Under the pieces are notes generated by a model, which was given only the letters and a program-made list of their open reading frames with translations, was not told where the DNA came from and did not search any database. Shown here one piece after another: positions 23,901-34,941 of a stretch of 64,000 bases of DNA (positions are counted from its first letter, which is position 1; each line of letters opens with the position of its first letter). The stretch comes from Rhynchospora pubera (lineage: Eukaryota > Streptophyta > Magnoliopsida > Poales > Cyperaceae), in NCBI GenBank assembly GCA_028095005.1, contig CM051461.1, positions 27,401,432 through 27,465,431 on the forward strand. The letters are read 5' to 3'. Made by a program: the position numbers and the translations under genes.

Positions 23901-26622
23901 GAAACAAATTCCAAGCCGGGTTCCCTGTCTTGCGACCTACATGAGCCTGGAAACCTAATATTGTAAAACTATGGTCGCAACACTGGCACAATACATCGCA
24001 CTTCGTCAATTTTCCTTCTTTTAGTGTCATGCCCTTTGAATTACGGTATTGGATTTTGCTGTTAACAGATACCATCCCAGTATTGATTAACAGCCTTAAG
24101 ACTGTCCTTGCACCTTGGGTGAAACGATTCTTGTTGTCAGAGTAGGTTTGACCCAATTGAACTCTTCGGTCAGAATGTTTAGAATGGATGAGCTTCTGCT
24201 TTGGGGCTTTTATAGGGTATTTTCTATATTTCAAGAACTTCTTTGAAATAATTGCTGAGATAAGAAGGTCATGGTCATGAAACCGGCACACCCGCTTTCT
24301 TCCCCACCTTTTTCTGCTATCAGTTTCATACTTTGTATCCAATGCACCCTTATCCTCAACTTTCTTTGGTCTCTTTAGTGGTTTATTTTCCTCGGTTCCA
24401 GATGTAGTTTTGTGCTTTCTCTTAGATATTGACTCAAGTGGTTTATACACAGCCCCAATGACAGGAGATTCTTGAACCTGAAACCCACTATTTGCATCAA
24501 AAGATAAAATACCTTGAAACAGACTAGCTTGATAAATCGGAGGGCCAATTTCAGTACTCATTTGAAATTGTCTATTGATTATATCAAAGGGAAAGGTAAC
24601 ATCGGGTGGGTACAGGATCAATGCAGGTTGTTGTGGCACTGTGCTTTGAGAGACATGGTTTATTGTAAACGTGGCACCAGTTGGTATATTATCATACCCT
24701 GCAATTTGACTTTTGGAAAATGGTACTTCTTCTTCATCTCCGATTCTGATTGGATTCACAAGTAAATCTTCTTGGACTGCCACTGGAGTTGCACTAATTT
24801 CTGCAGCATGCAGAAGTTCCTCTCCAGTTGTAACTCCACTTGCTATCAACTCCACGGCAACTTGCATTTCCCCTCCAGTTGTAATAGGTACTTCTTCTCC
24901 AACTTTTACTGTACTTGCATTATAGTCTTCAGTACATGGTGCTCCTCCAGTTTTAACTGAACTTGCTTGCAGTATATTGACACTTTGCACTTCCTCTCCA
25001 TTTGTAAAATGACCACTATGCAACTCTGTGGCACTTGCTACTTTCTCTCCAGCCGTTACTGGGCTTTTTATATCCTTTGTATCTGGCACTGTTGTTTTCC
25101 CTCCATTTAGACCAATTGGACCGTCTGCCATGCGCATATCTGCACCATCATTTTTCTCTAGGTCAGTTCCCAATGCAAGATGTGGCAGAAGAGACTTTTT
25201 ACACCGACGGCGCGAATATGTTAATGTATTATTACCATCGTTCCTTTTCAAAACTATCATCTCATTTCCATCAAGCAATTTTGTTGCACTTTGTACTACC
25301 TTTAGCGGCATGCCTTTCTTTAATGCCCCAAGTTTGTGATCTATCCATACCACGGACATAAATGGGTCTAGTAGAAACCACTGATCTGATAAGGTCAGCA
25401 CACAATGTGGATCTCGAAGCATTTTTTCAACATAAATCAAGGTGCTTTTCAAATCAGAGGCGAATTCATCAACATCAACCCATTGCCGGCCAAGCAAGTG
25501 GGTCTTCTCCAAATCTGACCCGGTTGGTGATGATTGTAATAATTTACCTAAAGAAAGCCAAGTTTTAGGTAGATGAGAGACTCCACCACCAGGCAGTCTG
25601 TACAAGTACATGTACTTGAATCTTTCTGGGTCAACCTTTTTCCTTCGCACCTCCAATTTGTATCCATAGTCAGCCAAAAGTCGGTTTGCATGTGCCCGGA
25701 GATGGGTGCATAGGTCCTTGATGGATGGGTTCTCTATTTTTGATACATCAAGTGTACATGAACAAAGGCTACTACTGGGTTCACCTCTTTGGTCGGCATT
25801 AGAAGAAGGGGGAGTGGTTGGTACGGATACAGGTACCATTCCACTCCTATCTTGAGATACAATATCTCTTTGGTCAGTTTGATTTACTGTTGTGAGTTCC
25901 ATGCATGGAGAACTGGGTGTGCATGGTAGGGGTACAGTGCTTCTCTGATCATGAGGAGCAACTTTTCTTTCTTCAGTTTGGATGATGGCATTGGATTTGA
26001 TTTCAGGAGGCGGCACCCCCTTCTCATCTTGAGAAACTAATTCTGTTTGTCTGGCTTGGATCGTGTTCGCAAGCTCTGCTTGAGAAATTGGGGATGAAAT
26101 TGATACTGATACATTACTGCCCTCATTCACAACTTCTTTTTTATTGGTTTCGGAAATTTTCTCAGGTTCCATTTGAGATGAAGGAAATGCAGTTGGTACA
26201 GGTGAGGTAGGCCTATTATCTTGAGGCATAGACCCCAATTGACTGGTTTGATTGACAGCATCAGGTTCAGTTTCAGAAGCAATTATATTTGGTGGCAGTG
26301 GTTTACCAGACTTATCTTGAGAAAGCTGTCTTGAACCAGGCAAAATACACCGAATGCTGTAACTAGAGAGGTAGCCATGTCCAAATGACTCAACTATTCT
26401 GCACTGTACCGTTCGACCTAATTTTGATGTACCAGGTGCACTATCAGGATCTGACAAGGAATCAACACCATTGTTGCAAAATGTCCCTTGAAATATTTTA
26501 GTTTCTTCTTCAGATCCATCAAAATCATCTCCTTGTAAACCCCTCAAGTCTTCTTTAAACAGCATCAACATGATCTCTTCTTCCTTCAAGCCCATTTTTA
26601 CACTTTGATCCGGTAAAGCCAT
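20954..26622 (-). CDS. PHD-finger/GNAT acetyltransferase, IDM1-like, 1292 aa
   Basis: Exons in transcript order: 26622-23701, 23192-23066, 22520-22435, 22275-22034, 21690-21604, 21534-21435, 21349-21154, 21072-20954; 3879 nt in frame, ending in TAG. The architecture matches plant INCREASED DNA METHYLATION 1 (ROS4)-type proteins, which read histone H3 with a PHD finger and acetylate it to permit active DNA demethylation. Visible: an acidic N-terminus; a basic region at 300-400; degenerate repeats at about 518-626; a basic nuclear-signal-rich region near 740-860; a TPL-binding (Jas-type) motif with CQCCDHSF and GRKTGNPAWN at about 875-925; a C4HC3 PHD finger (C947, C950, C959, C962, H967, C970, C983, C986) followed by a second Cys/His cluster; and a GNAT domain over 1046-1250 with the acetyl-CoA loop RRQGMC at 1174-1179. 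IDM1 itself versus a paralogue cannot be decided here. Confidence 0.92.
23030..23058 (+). repeat. G-rich tract beside a splice donor
   Basis: A run of mainly G (about 26 of 29 bases) within intron 2 of the PHD/GNAT gene, starting about six bases after the exon 2 donor. The transcript is C-rich here; the + DNA strand could form a quadruplex. Confidence 0.8.
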
Positions 26623-26867
26623 TTTTCATATCTAGACTACAATCCTACATTAACAAATTTCAAAATTTAGTTAGCCTTCACACATATTGGGCACAGCTTT
26701 GGTCTTCAATTTATCATATTTTGCCCTGAATTGTATTTAAAAAAGATCTAGTGTTGAATGATGATTAGCAAGGTAGCTTTTGCTCGCAAAAAGAAAAGTA
26801 CCCAACAAATAAAATTGAAGGAAATGTATATGAAAACATCACCTATTGAGAAACCCTTTCTTCACAG

Positions 26868-26898
<31 letters not shown>

Positions 26899-26945
26899 TC
26901 TCAACAGAGGTAAGAGGTTGCTTTCTAGTTCTCACTTCCTAGTGA
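26623..26945 (-). promoter_or_regulatory. 5' leader and promoter region of the PHD/GNAT gene
   Basis: Upstream of the ATG the - strand shows a donor-like CAATAG/GTGATG at 26843-26841 and an acceptor-like AATGTAG near 26645, suggesting an intron in the 5' untranslated region. A (CT)n/(GA)n microsatellite lies at about 26871-26903, a frequent feature of plant leaders. Inferred, not proven. Confidence 0.4.
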
Positions 26946-27995
26946 AGTCCGTCACTGCGCTTAAATTTCCCAGGAAGGAAAATGGGTCTGAAAGTGGGTC
27001 CCGATTTTATTGAATCCTTTGTAGGCATGCAAACTGGAATGATAATTGGATCGCTCGGATCAGGATCTATTGTTCGATTTGAAATCAACGCGCGAAGATG
27101 TATTGAAATTATTTGGATGAATTATGTAAATGAATTGATGCAAGACGTGGATATTAAATCCAACGGTGTGTGATGATATGCTGTGGTCTGCGAACCTGTT
27201 CGGAAATAATAAAACTATAAAAGCGCACAATGGCCGATGGTTTCGCCATAAAAGAAAGAAACAAAACGTTTACTAAAACGAGAACCTGCGCCATTTTCTT
27301 GTCGTTTAGTATTTGAACTTGTACAAATTTTATTTTGATCTTATGAGACCTTCGAGTTTATGTACATTCATGCGGCAGTGCATTTATTAGTGTTGTGACT
27401 GTTATCTAATATTAGTTTTTCTGCCGTTGTAAATCATACTCTAGTACGTTTTTTTTTCCTTTTTGCACGCAAAAGTGATTTAAATAAGATACTACCACAC
27501 CGTCTGAATAAAATTTTACACACCTTATTATCTGATAATAGCAAGTCCATTATTTATATATGAAAAAAAGTTGTGCTTATAATCTAGGACATCGTGAAAA
27601 AAAAAGTAAAATATAAAATACAAAATTGTGTTCGTGAGTCAAAAACTTGACATAACAAGTGGAAGTAAAAGGACTTGAAGGTGATCTTATATTTTTCAAA
27701 CAAAAATGAGATGGAATCGCGGAAGTGTAGGTGAGAGAAGATGCAAGGTCAAAAAATGTGATCACTCTCGAAAAAAAAAAAAAAGGTCAAAATAATTATG
27801 ATTAAACACAGTTGATATGGAACGTTGCTGATTGGCTTGAGCTTTGGTCAAGTTTCAACTTTCAAGTATCATCAATTGGGCCATTAAAACTAAAAAAAAA
27901 ACAAAAAAAAAGGGCTGAAAATGTGGCCCGGTTCAGCAAAAGGGAACGCCAGAACTGATTTTCAACTTTCAAGTGTTTTTGGAGAGCGCTCTCTT
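26946..27995. other. Intergenic between the PHD/GNAT gene and U5 snRNA
   Basis: No gene seen; A-rich runs at 27768-27784 and 27891-27911. The two flanking genes are divergent. Confidence 0.5.
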
Positions 27996-28045
27996 AGTCC
28001 CACATTACTTGGCGAATCGCTTTAGCTCTCTCCCGGGTTATACAA
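27996..28045 (+). promoter_or_regulatory. snRNA promoter: USE plus TATA
   Basis: AGTCCCACAT at 27996-28005 matches the plant upstream sequence element of snRNA genes (RTCCCACATCG). A TATA-like TTATACAA lies at 28038-28045. The gap of 32 bases is the longer spacing that plants use for RNA polymerase II snRNA genes; Pol III genes have a gap about ten bases shorter. The RNA start falls about 25 bases further on. Confidence 0.8.
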
Positions 28046-28070
28046 ACATGAACCCACCTCACCTCTGGAG

Positions 28071-28198
28071 AGCATGGAGCTGCGTTGTGAGCACAGAGCG
28101 AACTATTCTTTCGCCTTTTACTAAAGAATACCGTGTGCACGCCACATTTAAGCAGCATACTTCAATTTTTAGAGGGTGCCTCTCTTGTGAGCTGGCCC
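28071..28198 (+). ncRNA. U5 spliceosomal snRNA
   Basis: The core is the invariant U5 loop 1 region, TTTCGCCTTTTACTAAAG at 28111-28128, closed by a stem of CTATTC before the loop and GAATA after it. The flanking sequences GAGCACAGAGCGAA and CCGTGTGCAC form the lower stem. An Sm-protein site AATTTTTAG is at 28164-28172, followed by an imperfect 3' hairpin with GGGTGCC and GGCCC arms. U5 RNA holds the exon ends during both steps of splicing. The start is placed at AGAGCATGG from the promoter spacing and the end at the last hairpin base, so both ends are uncertain by a few bases. Promoter and RNA core look intact, so the gene is probably functional. Plants have several U5 variants; this one has its own variable bases. 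Confidence 0.9.
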
Positions 28199-28208
28199 CA
28201 ACAACTCT

Positions 28209-28806
28209 GAAAAAAGTTTCTCGAAGTATAATTGTATAAAGAGAAAGTTTAATATGCACCATAATGTATTTTTGAAAAAAGTTTAATATGCACCATAGTG
28301 TATAAAGAGAAAGCTTTCTATACACCGTGGATTTTTTCTGGAGTATTTTTGAAAATTTGACAAAACTAATTTAACTAATCTAATCTACATATTGAAATCT
28401 CATAGAAAATCAAATTTTACAATTTTTTAGATTTTATTACTATTTTTTCCGAATTTTTTAAAACATGTCATTTTTGGAATGTTAAACTATTTGCAATATT
28501 CCAAAAATGACATGTTTTAAAAAATTCGAAAAAATAGTAATAAAACTCAAAAAATGTAAAATTTGGTTTGCTATGAGATTTCAATATGTAGATTAAATTG
28601 GTTAAATTAGATTTGTTAATTTACAAAAATACCCCGAAAAAATCCGCGGTGCATAGAAAACTCTATGCACTATGGTGCATATTAAACTTTCTCTTGTATA
28701 AATATGTTTTGGGTTGTCCTGTTTAATCTCAACGATTAAAAAAAGTTTCTCGAAGTATAATTTGTATAAATATGTTTTGGGTTGTCCTGTTTAATCTCAA
28801 CGATTA
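28209..28806 (+). repeat. Tandem duplication, first copy split by the MITE
   Basis: A unit of about 68 bp (aaaaaagtttctcgaagtat...ctcaacgatta) is present whole at 28738-28806. The preceding copy is cut in two by the MITE: its left part lies at 28209-28238 and its right part at 28697-28737. A shorter repeat (gattaatggatgctctatt) follows at 28802-28853. Confidence 0.8.
28239..28696. mobile_element. Foldback MITE, family A copy 1
   Basis: About 458 bp. Ends aagagaaagtttaatatgca and, from the other side, caagagaaagtttaatatgc; arms pair along nearly the whole length, with a perfect inner pair around 28445-28530 (ttccgaattttttaaaaca and its complement). It is flanked by tata on both sides (28235-28238 and 28697-28700), pointing to a TA-type target duplication. 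The left end is partly repeated (28239-28266 and again at 28272-28310). It sits about 40 bases past the U5 RNA. Confidence 0.8.
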
Positions 28807-30083
28807 ATGGATGCTCTATTTTATTGGAAAAAATGATTAATGGATGCTCTATTATTGGAAAAAATTAACTGTTGAAACTAAACTGGATGGTACGAAAATA
28901 AATCTGTCTGACCAGAGGATCCGGACCAAGAGAAGAGGGAGGGAAGCGAAAGTTATAGGAAAGGGATGTGATGATGCTAAAAATGAAAAGACACTTCCAA
29001 TAACTTTTTTATTTTTGAATTTGGAATTTGGATGATACATATGATAAAGTGCAGGATTTTACTTATCACTCCGTTAAATTATCTTGTACATTTTGTTAAG
29101 GACATTGTCAATCATTGAGTCAAGATTACAGACCTTTTCTTACTAGTAATGAAATTCACCTTTTCATTCTTTGATTTTTTTTTTATGAAATTCAATATTT
29201 TAATTTTGTATTGTATATTTTTCTATAATATTTTGATATTGAATTGCGGAGAAATTATTTTGTCCAAAATATTGATATCTTTTGCATGGCTTATTTGATT
29301 GATTACATTTTTTTAAGCTGATGATTACAATTTTATTCATAAATGATAACTGTCATCTGCAATTTTGTCATCCCTTGTCATTTCTAAACATAAAATGAAC
29401 AAATAAAACAGACAAGATAAACACATAGATGATCAAAGTGAACACTTACAAACAAATAAATGTAATCACTTGTTTTTATATGCATATTCAACTTATTTTT
29501 ATTGAACTTATTTGTTTGTATGTGTTTACTTTGATATGTATATAACTATATATATTCACCTTGTCTATTTTATATGTTCACGTTCTATTTAGCGATAGCG
29601 AGTGACGGCAAAATTGAAGACCGTATTAGTCAATTTCCAATTTTTTTAGCTATCGTGTGAAGGCGTGAAGGCTAACAGGCTGTTAAAAAAATTCCATTTT
29701 TTTTAATCTTTAGATATCGTGTCATTAAATTTTCGGATAGCTTCTGATATGATCTCTTTTCGTAACATTGTACACTGTACAATAGTTACGAAAACTCTAA
29801 TTTCTATTATTCCATTTTGTTTCTCTGCACTTACCAACAAAAAGAAAATAACGAAGGTCTTCAATATCTAATTTTTCTAATTTAGATTAAAATTTGTACA
29901 CCATTTTCTTGTGCGTTTGTGTGGGTAATATCAATACTGTTCTAAAAGTTTTCCTATTGAATCATTTTGATACATCATTCTCATGGTTGTATAATGAAAT
30001 TAATAAAATTCATAACATGAATTATTTATTTTCATCACGCAAATATCAAATGCTATCAATTATAATATTACAATATTTTTGGG
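28807..30083. other. Intergenic, with one degenerate foldback
   Basis: No gene seen. At about 29350-29620 the arms aattttgtcatcccttgtca and aattttgccgtcactcgcta (read from the other strand) and the inner words acagacaag / atagacaag pair, so a decayed MITE is likely. The rest is AT-rich. Confidence 0.45.
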
Positions 30084-30491
30084 GTAAATCTATTGTGAAC
30101 CATGGTTCATATAAGCTTCCGTGCACCATGACCATTTTGGTCGGTGGTTTCACAAATTGTCAAATCTAATTTAACCAACTCAATCTATATATTGAAATCT
30201 CATAGCAACCAAAATTTTACAATTTTTTAAATTTTTTTACTATTTTTTTCGAATTTTTTAACACTTGCCATTTTTTGCTATAAATATACTAATTTATAAG
30301 CCAAATGGCAAGTTTTAAAAAATTCGAAAAAAATAGTAAAAAATTTATAAAAATTGTAAAATTTTGTTTTTTATGAGATTTCAATATATAGATTGGATTG
30401 GTTAATTTAGATTTGCCAATTTGCAAAATCACCGATCAAACGGTCGTGGTGCACGGAGCGCTCTATGCATCATGGTTCACAATAGATTTAC
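30084..30491. mobile_element. Foldback MITE, family A copy 2
   Basis: About 408 bp with perfect terminal inverted repeats gtaaatctattgtgaacca at both ends and arms that pair throughout. The inner core (ttgaaatctcatag, attttacaattttt, actattttttcgaatttttt) is shared with the copy at 28239-28696, although the outermost ends differ. No ORF. Confidence 0.8.
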
Positions 30492-30785
30492 TCATATTTT
30501 GTGACTTGTCTTTTTATCTTCATGGAGATTGCATGACAAATGAGCAAAGAAAATAAGCACACTATGAGATAAATCGTTTAATTACATCATGACCAATTTT
30601 GATGGCCACAAAAAACCAAATTAGAATGAATTTCATCTCTCAACTGCAATAAAATAAAGAGATATTGGAGAAAAACCAAATACAAATTAAATGATGAGAA
30701 TTGCAATGCTCTGAGAATAAGTCTTTTACAAAGGCCATATTGTGTTTTTTGTTATATTATCAATATATACTTATATAGACATGGC

Positions 30786-32372
30786 TAGGGCTGAAAACGG
30801 TAACTGTCCAAACCGTCCGATCGTTTCGTTTCTTCCGAAATGAAACGATAACGGTATAAGATTATGGTTTCGTTTCAGGGGCGAAACGGATGACGGAAAT
30901 AGATACAGTTTCGCCACTCGAACGAAACGATAAGCGAAACGTATATGTTTCGTTACTGTTTATTGCGCATGTTTCGTCTGACATTCCAAAACAGAGAAAA
31001 AATGACGGAGAATACGAAGGCGTGACTGAAATTAGGTTTAGAGGCACCGCTCCAATCCATCATTTCTCCACCGTTCTCACATCGCCTCTCTCTCTCTCTC
31101 GCACGCTCTACACTGCGTCGTCGTCAATCTCACATCACCTCTCTCTCTCTCTCTCTCTCTCGCACAAGCACGCTCTGTATGAGCTGAGCAACTCCGCCGT
31201 CGAGGCAATGATGATGTCACATGTCGGCTGTGTAAAGGACTAAGGGGGTATGTATCTGTGTGGATGAGAGTTTTTCGCATGTCGGTTGTTGTTCCACTGT
31301 CGATTGCATGGTGGAGTTTTTCTTTGCCTCCTCCTTGACATGTCACACCTTTGAGCTTGTTAAATCTCTTCCAGGTTTGTTTAATTCCTTGTTTTACTTA
31401 TTGTTAAATTGTTTTATAGGTATTTAGTGATTGGTCAATTTTGAGTGATTTTGATGACTTCTTCTTTTTTATTCTATGCGTTTTTTTCTGTTCCCTTTTC
31501 AGGCTTTGTTCAAAATCTTTTGAGAGTAACAAAAGTTTAGTAATTGGTCAATTTTCAGTCTTGTTAATCTCTCTGTACATGTTTTCAATTGTAATTTTAA
31601 CAGTTTTCTAATTGACTCAGAAATCGATTGGGAAGAAGGGATTTGATTGTTGCTAATAAAATTTTGGTTTTGTCTGTTCAATGTGCTTGCTTAAAGTTCT
31701 GTTAACCTCTCTTGTGCTAGTTTATGCCTGATTGTTGTTCAGTGGTTTAGAGGACTGGTACAAGCTTGGTACCAGTCAGTTTTCCTCTGTGTTTGCCTAA
31801 TGTTACCAGTCAGTTTCTAAATTGCTTTGCAAACTATAAGCATTAGAAAATTGTTTGCCTACTGGTACCAGTCAGTTTCCCCCTTAGTGCTAGTCAGTTT
31901 CTAAATTGTTTCTAAATGGTAGTTCTATTTCAGAATCGGCCTGATGGACATACAACTAGCGACTTGGAAGAAGGGATTGATCTGACAAGCACAAGAAAGA
32001 CATATTTTTAGAAATTTTTTGTTTCTACTTTCTGTTTTTTCTTTGTTTGTCAGACTTGTAAGAATGTTTTAATCTTTTGTTGCTTAATGTTTTCAACTTT
32101 TGTTTATCGAGCTTAAGAATGTTTTCTTTTTTAAAAAAACTTCTGTTTTTGCTTTCTATTTTCTGTAAGGATAATTTTCGATAAAAGAAATGCTTTGCAA
32201 ACTATTGAACGGTTATAATCGTTCAATTGAACAAAACGATAAACGCAACAATTTTTTTTTGCATTCAATTGACGAAACGTAACACGCAATAGAAAAAAAT
32301 TTCGTGACATAAGACGAAACGATTAACGAAATCAGGCATTTGCATCATCGTTTTCACTGTTTTTCAGCCCTA
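30786..32372. mobile_element. Complete non-autonomous hAT element
   Basis: 1587 bp with terminal repeats TAGGGCTGAAAA (left) and TTTTTCAGCCCTA (right), flanked by a perfect 8-bp target duplication gacatggc at 30778-30785 and 32373-32380. Both subterminal regions carry many cgaaacg/cgtttcg words, the usual binding-site pattern of hAT transposases. The interior holds (CT)n runs at 31083-31102 and 31141-31162 and three to four copies of a phrase like accagtcagtttctaaattg at 31780-31915. No transposase coding region is seen. Confidence 0.88.
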
Positions 32373-34463
32373 GACATGGCAAGATGGGGTTAGTTGGTAC
32401 CTTTTGAGATTAGAACACTAGGTAGCCAAAATATTTCTTTTATTATTATGTTATTCACTATTTTCGTTTAAAAAGCAATATGGGTATTCAAATTGTACTT
32501 TTAGAAATACTTGAAGCAATAGCTATTGAACTGATACATGATTCATGTATTATACTTGTCAGCAAAATAGCTAGAAGCCTAGAAGCTACTCATTAATTGA
32601 AATTTTTTATAATTAACTAATTTTTTTTATAGTTGGTGTTTCCGATATGATGAACCTAGTCTTTGGAGCAAGAATTAGATTCTCTCTCACAGGAGTACCG
32701 GACTTCTCATGATGATTGTTCTTTTTCTGTGTGATGCTTGTCTTAATGGATTCGCTTCGAAATATCTTCTGGAAGCTCATCGTCATGATGCCTATTTTGA
32801 AGAAATAACATATGAGTCTATTCCCAAAGCCTACAAGAATGATCCTTAGGATGCGTTTGGATACGTGTGGGAAGAAGGAAAGAAGTGGAAAGAAGTATTG
32901 GGAAGTGTGTAACTTTGTGAAGAGTTTGGATTGTTTATAATTTTTTTTCTTCCCTTCTTCCTTCTTCCCATTTCTTCTCGCCATATGAGGCAGAAGTTGG
33001 TGGCTCATGCTACTTAACTTTGTGAATGAAAACTTATTATTTCTTTAAAAATTGTAAAAGAAAAATAAATATGTAATTCATTTATTTTGCCTAAACAATT
33101 AAATTGTTGCTAATAGTGAATTGGAGATTAAGGTTTATTTTTGTTCAGCGGCCACGGTAGTAGGGGTGCAGGGGTGGGTTGTTGCAACTTTGTGATTTCA
33201 ATTTTTTTTATATTATTAGTACTATTTTTTACATTGAAAAATGTAATTTTGACCTCCAAATACTAATTCCTGACTCTGCCACTGTTTTTGTTAGCTAATT
33301 ACTATTGTGGTATTAAATTTTTGGTTTAGCAAAAAGATGGCTAGGTAGTTGACTAGTTGACTGTTTTATCATGAATGTTCACGTGCAGAGACTAGAGAGG
33401 CAAATTGAGATCCGCTGCCGCTTGATTAAGGCAAATTAAGATCCGCTGCCGCTTGATTAAGACTAGTTGACTGTTTTTGGTATGCTGGCCGTTTGATTAA
33501 GATCCAATGGACAAGGGAGCCCCGTGCATGTAACCTAGATTGGTAGGCCCGTAAAAAGTGAACCGTCCGATCAAAATCAAACGGCTCGTAGTGCGCTACA
33601 CCGCGTGTCGCGCAACAGCGAATCCGGATTGCTAGAGAGGCGGGTTTAAAATTAGGAGAATGTAGAGCAATATCCTCCATATATTTTTCTCCAACCAGGA
33701 GCAAAGCTACACTCTCTTTGGTGCGTCCAGGAGACCCACCTGAAAAATAAGAAAATCACTTGATATTACACTAATTTATGAATTAAAAAGAAACACAAAA
33801 AGTCAGGGATCCATTTTAAAAATTTGAAGGATCCATGTCGACATATCGTGTTTGATTTGAATCGTATAATGACTCCTACAAAATCGCACAAAGATCCAAG
33901 TCGCATTCGTTCTTGACGAATTGCTTCTTCTTTCCTTTACAATGAATTTTATCGAGACAAAATTTAGAATAGAATGGAACATGCCTTAATGAATGATATA
34001 TTTGTAGCATATATGCATATATAGGGAAAACAAATTATGTTCAATGAGATTTCTAATGAACCTATTATGCAAAATCATTAGAAAATAAAAATCCATAAGG
34101 GATTGTTGTGTTTTTTTATTGCCTTGACTCTTGAATTATTTTTTATATTGAATATATTATTTTAGATCTTGTATTGTTATTATATATATATTTGATTTCT
34201 CATAAATTTTTCTGTATTACATTGTTTTAGAGTTTGTTTTTTTATTTAAAAATTATTATTATACTATGTCTATATTAGACGTTATGTTGTACATATGTTT
34301 TTAGCAAAAACATTTCGTAGACACTACTAACATATAAATTTCTAGCTATGCCCCTGCCAACAAACATTTGTACCTATATTTTATAATTGCACAGACGAAT
34401 TTCTTATTGAATCCTACACTTAACATCCATAAAAATGTGATTATTATTTTGTTGTTGGCCGCA

Positions 34464-34465
<2 letters not shown>
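32373..34465. other. Intergenic, possible gene fragment and short duplications
   Basis: On the + strand 32709-32849 encodes 46 codons (MMIVLFLCDACLNGF and on, ending KAYKNDP then TAG) with protein-like composition; I do not recognise it and no neighbouring exon is clear. A 31-bp unit (caaattgagatccgctgccg...) is repeated at about 33399-33429 and 33430-33460. The rest is AT-rich with no gene seen. Confidence 0.35.

Positions 34466-34466
<1 letters not shown>

Positions 34467-34518
<52 letters not shown>
34467..34518. repeat. (AT)n microsatellite
   Basis: About 25 AT units, continued after the MITE at 34926-34941. The MITE apparently inserted within one AT repeat. Confidence 0.9.
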
Positions 34519-34522
<4 letters not shown>

Positions 34523-34925
34523 TTTAGCTACGGTGAGTCGCGACTCACGGACCCTCCGATGAGTCGCGAACCAAAATTCCTAGATCTAGATCAAAATGAC
34601 CGATCCAAACCGTCCAATATGATCTCTCTATTGAAATCTTCGTGCAAACCAAATTTTTTATTTTTTCGAAATTTTTAAGTATTTTTTTCGGATTTTTAAA
34701 AACTGATGTTTTTTAATGGTTCAGAACCAATTAGATTAACGATTTTCTAAAATTTCAAAAAAATACTTAAAAATTTCGAAAAAATGAAAAATTTGGTCTA
34801 CATGGAGATTTCAATAGAGAAATCATATTTGACGGTTTGGATCGGTCATTTTGATCTAGATCTAGGAGTTTTGGTCGCGACTCACCGGAGGGTCCGTGAG
34901 TCGCGACTCACCGTAGCTAAACTCT
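34519..34925. mobile_element. Foldback MITE, family A-related copy 3
   Basis: About 407 bp with near-perfect terminal inverted repeats agagtttagctacggtgagt that continue inward as cgcgactcacgga. The arms match nearly to the centre, so a single transcript would form one long hairpin. Inner words (ttgaaatctt, ttttttcgaaatttttaagt) resemble those of the two other family A elements. It sits within an AT microsatellite, consistent with a TA target. Confidence 0.82.
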
Positions 34926-34941
34926 ATATATATATATATAT

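Noticed and set aside
24514..25568. Several + strand ORFs of 70-108 codons inside the PHD/GNAT gene
   Set aside because: They are antisense to the long first exon and share no family features.
27996..28198. U6 or U2 snRNA
   Set aside because: The loop CGCCTTTTACTAAAG and the Sm site are those of U5; the USE-TATA gap is too long for U6.
27973..28325. Two 88-codon ORFs over the U5 locus as proteins
   Set aside because: They overlap the snRNA promoter, RNA core and a MITE on opposite strands; the RNA features explain the sequence.
32613..33008. 131-codon - strand ORF as a gene
   Set aside because: Lys/Phe-rich composition from A/T and purine/pyrimidine runs, no motif, and it opposes a more protein-like + strand stretch.
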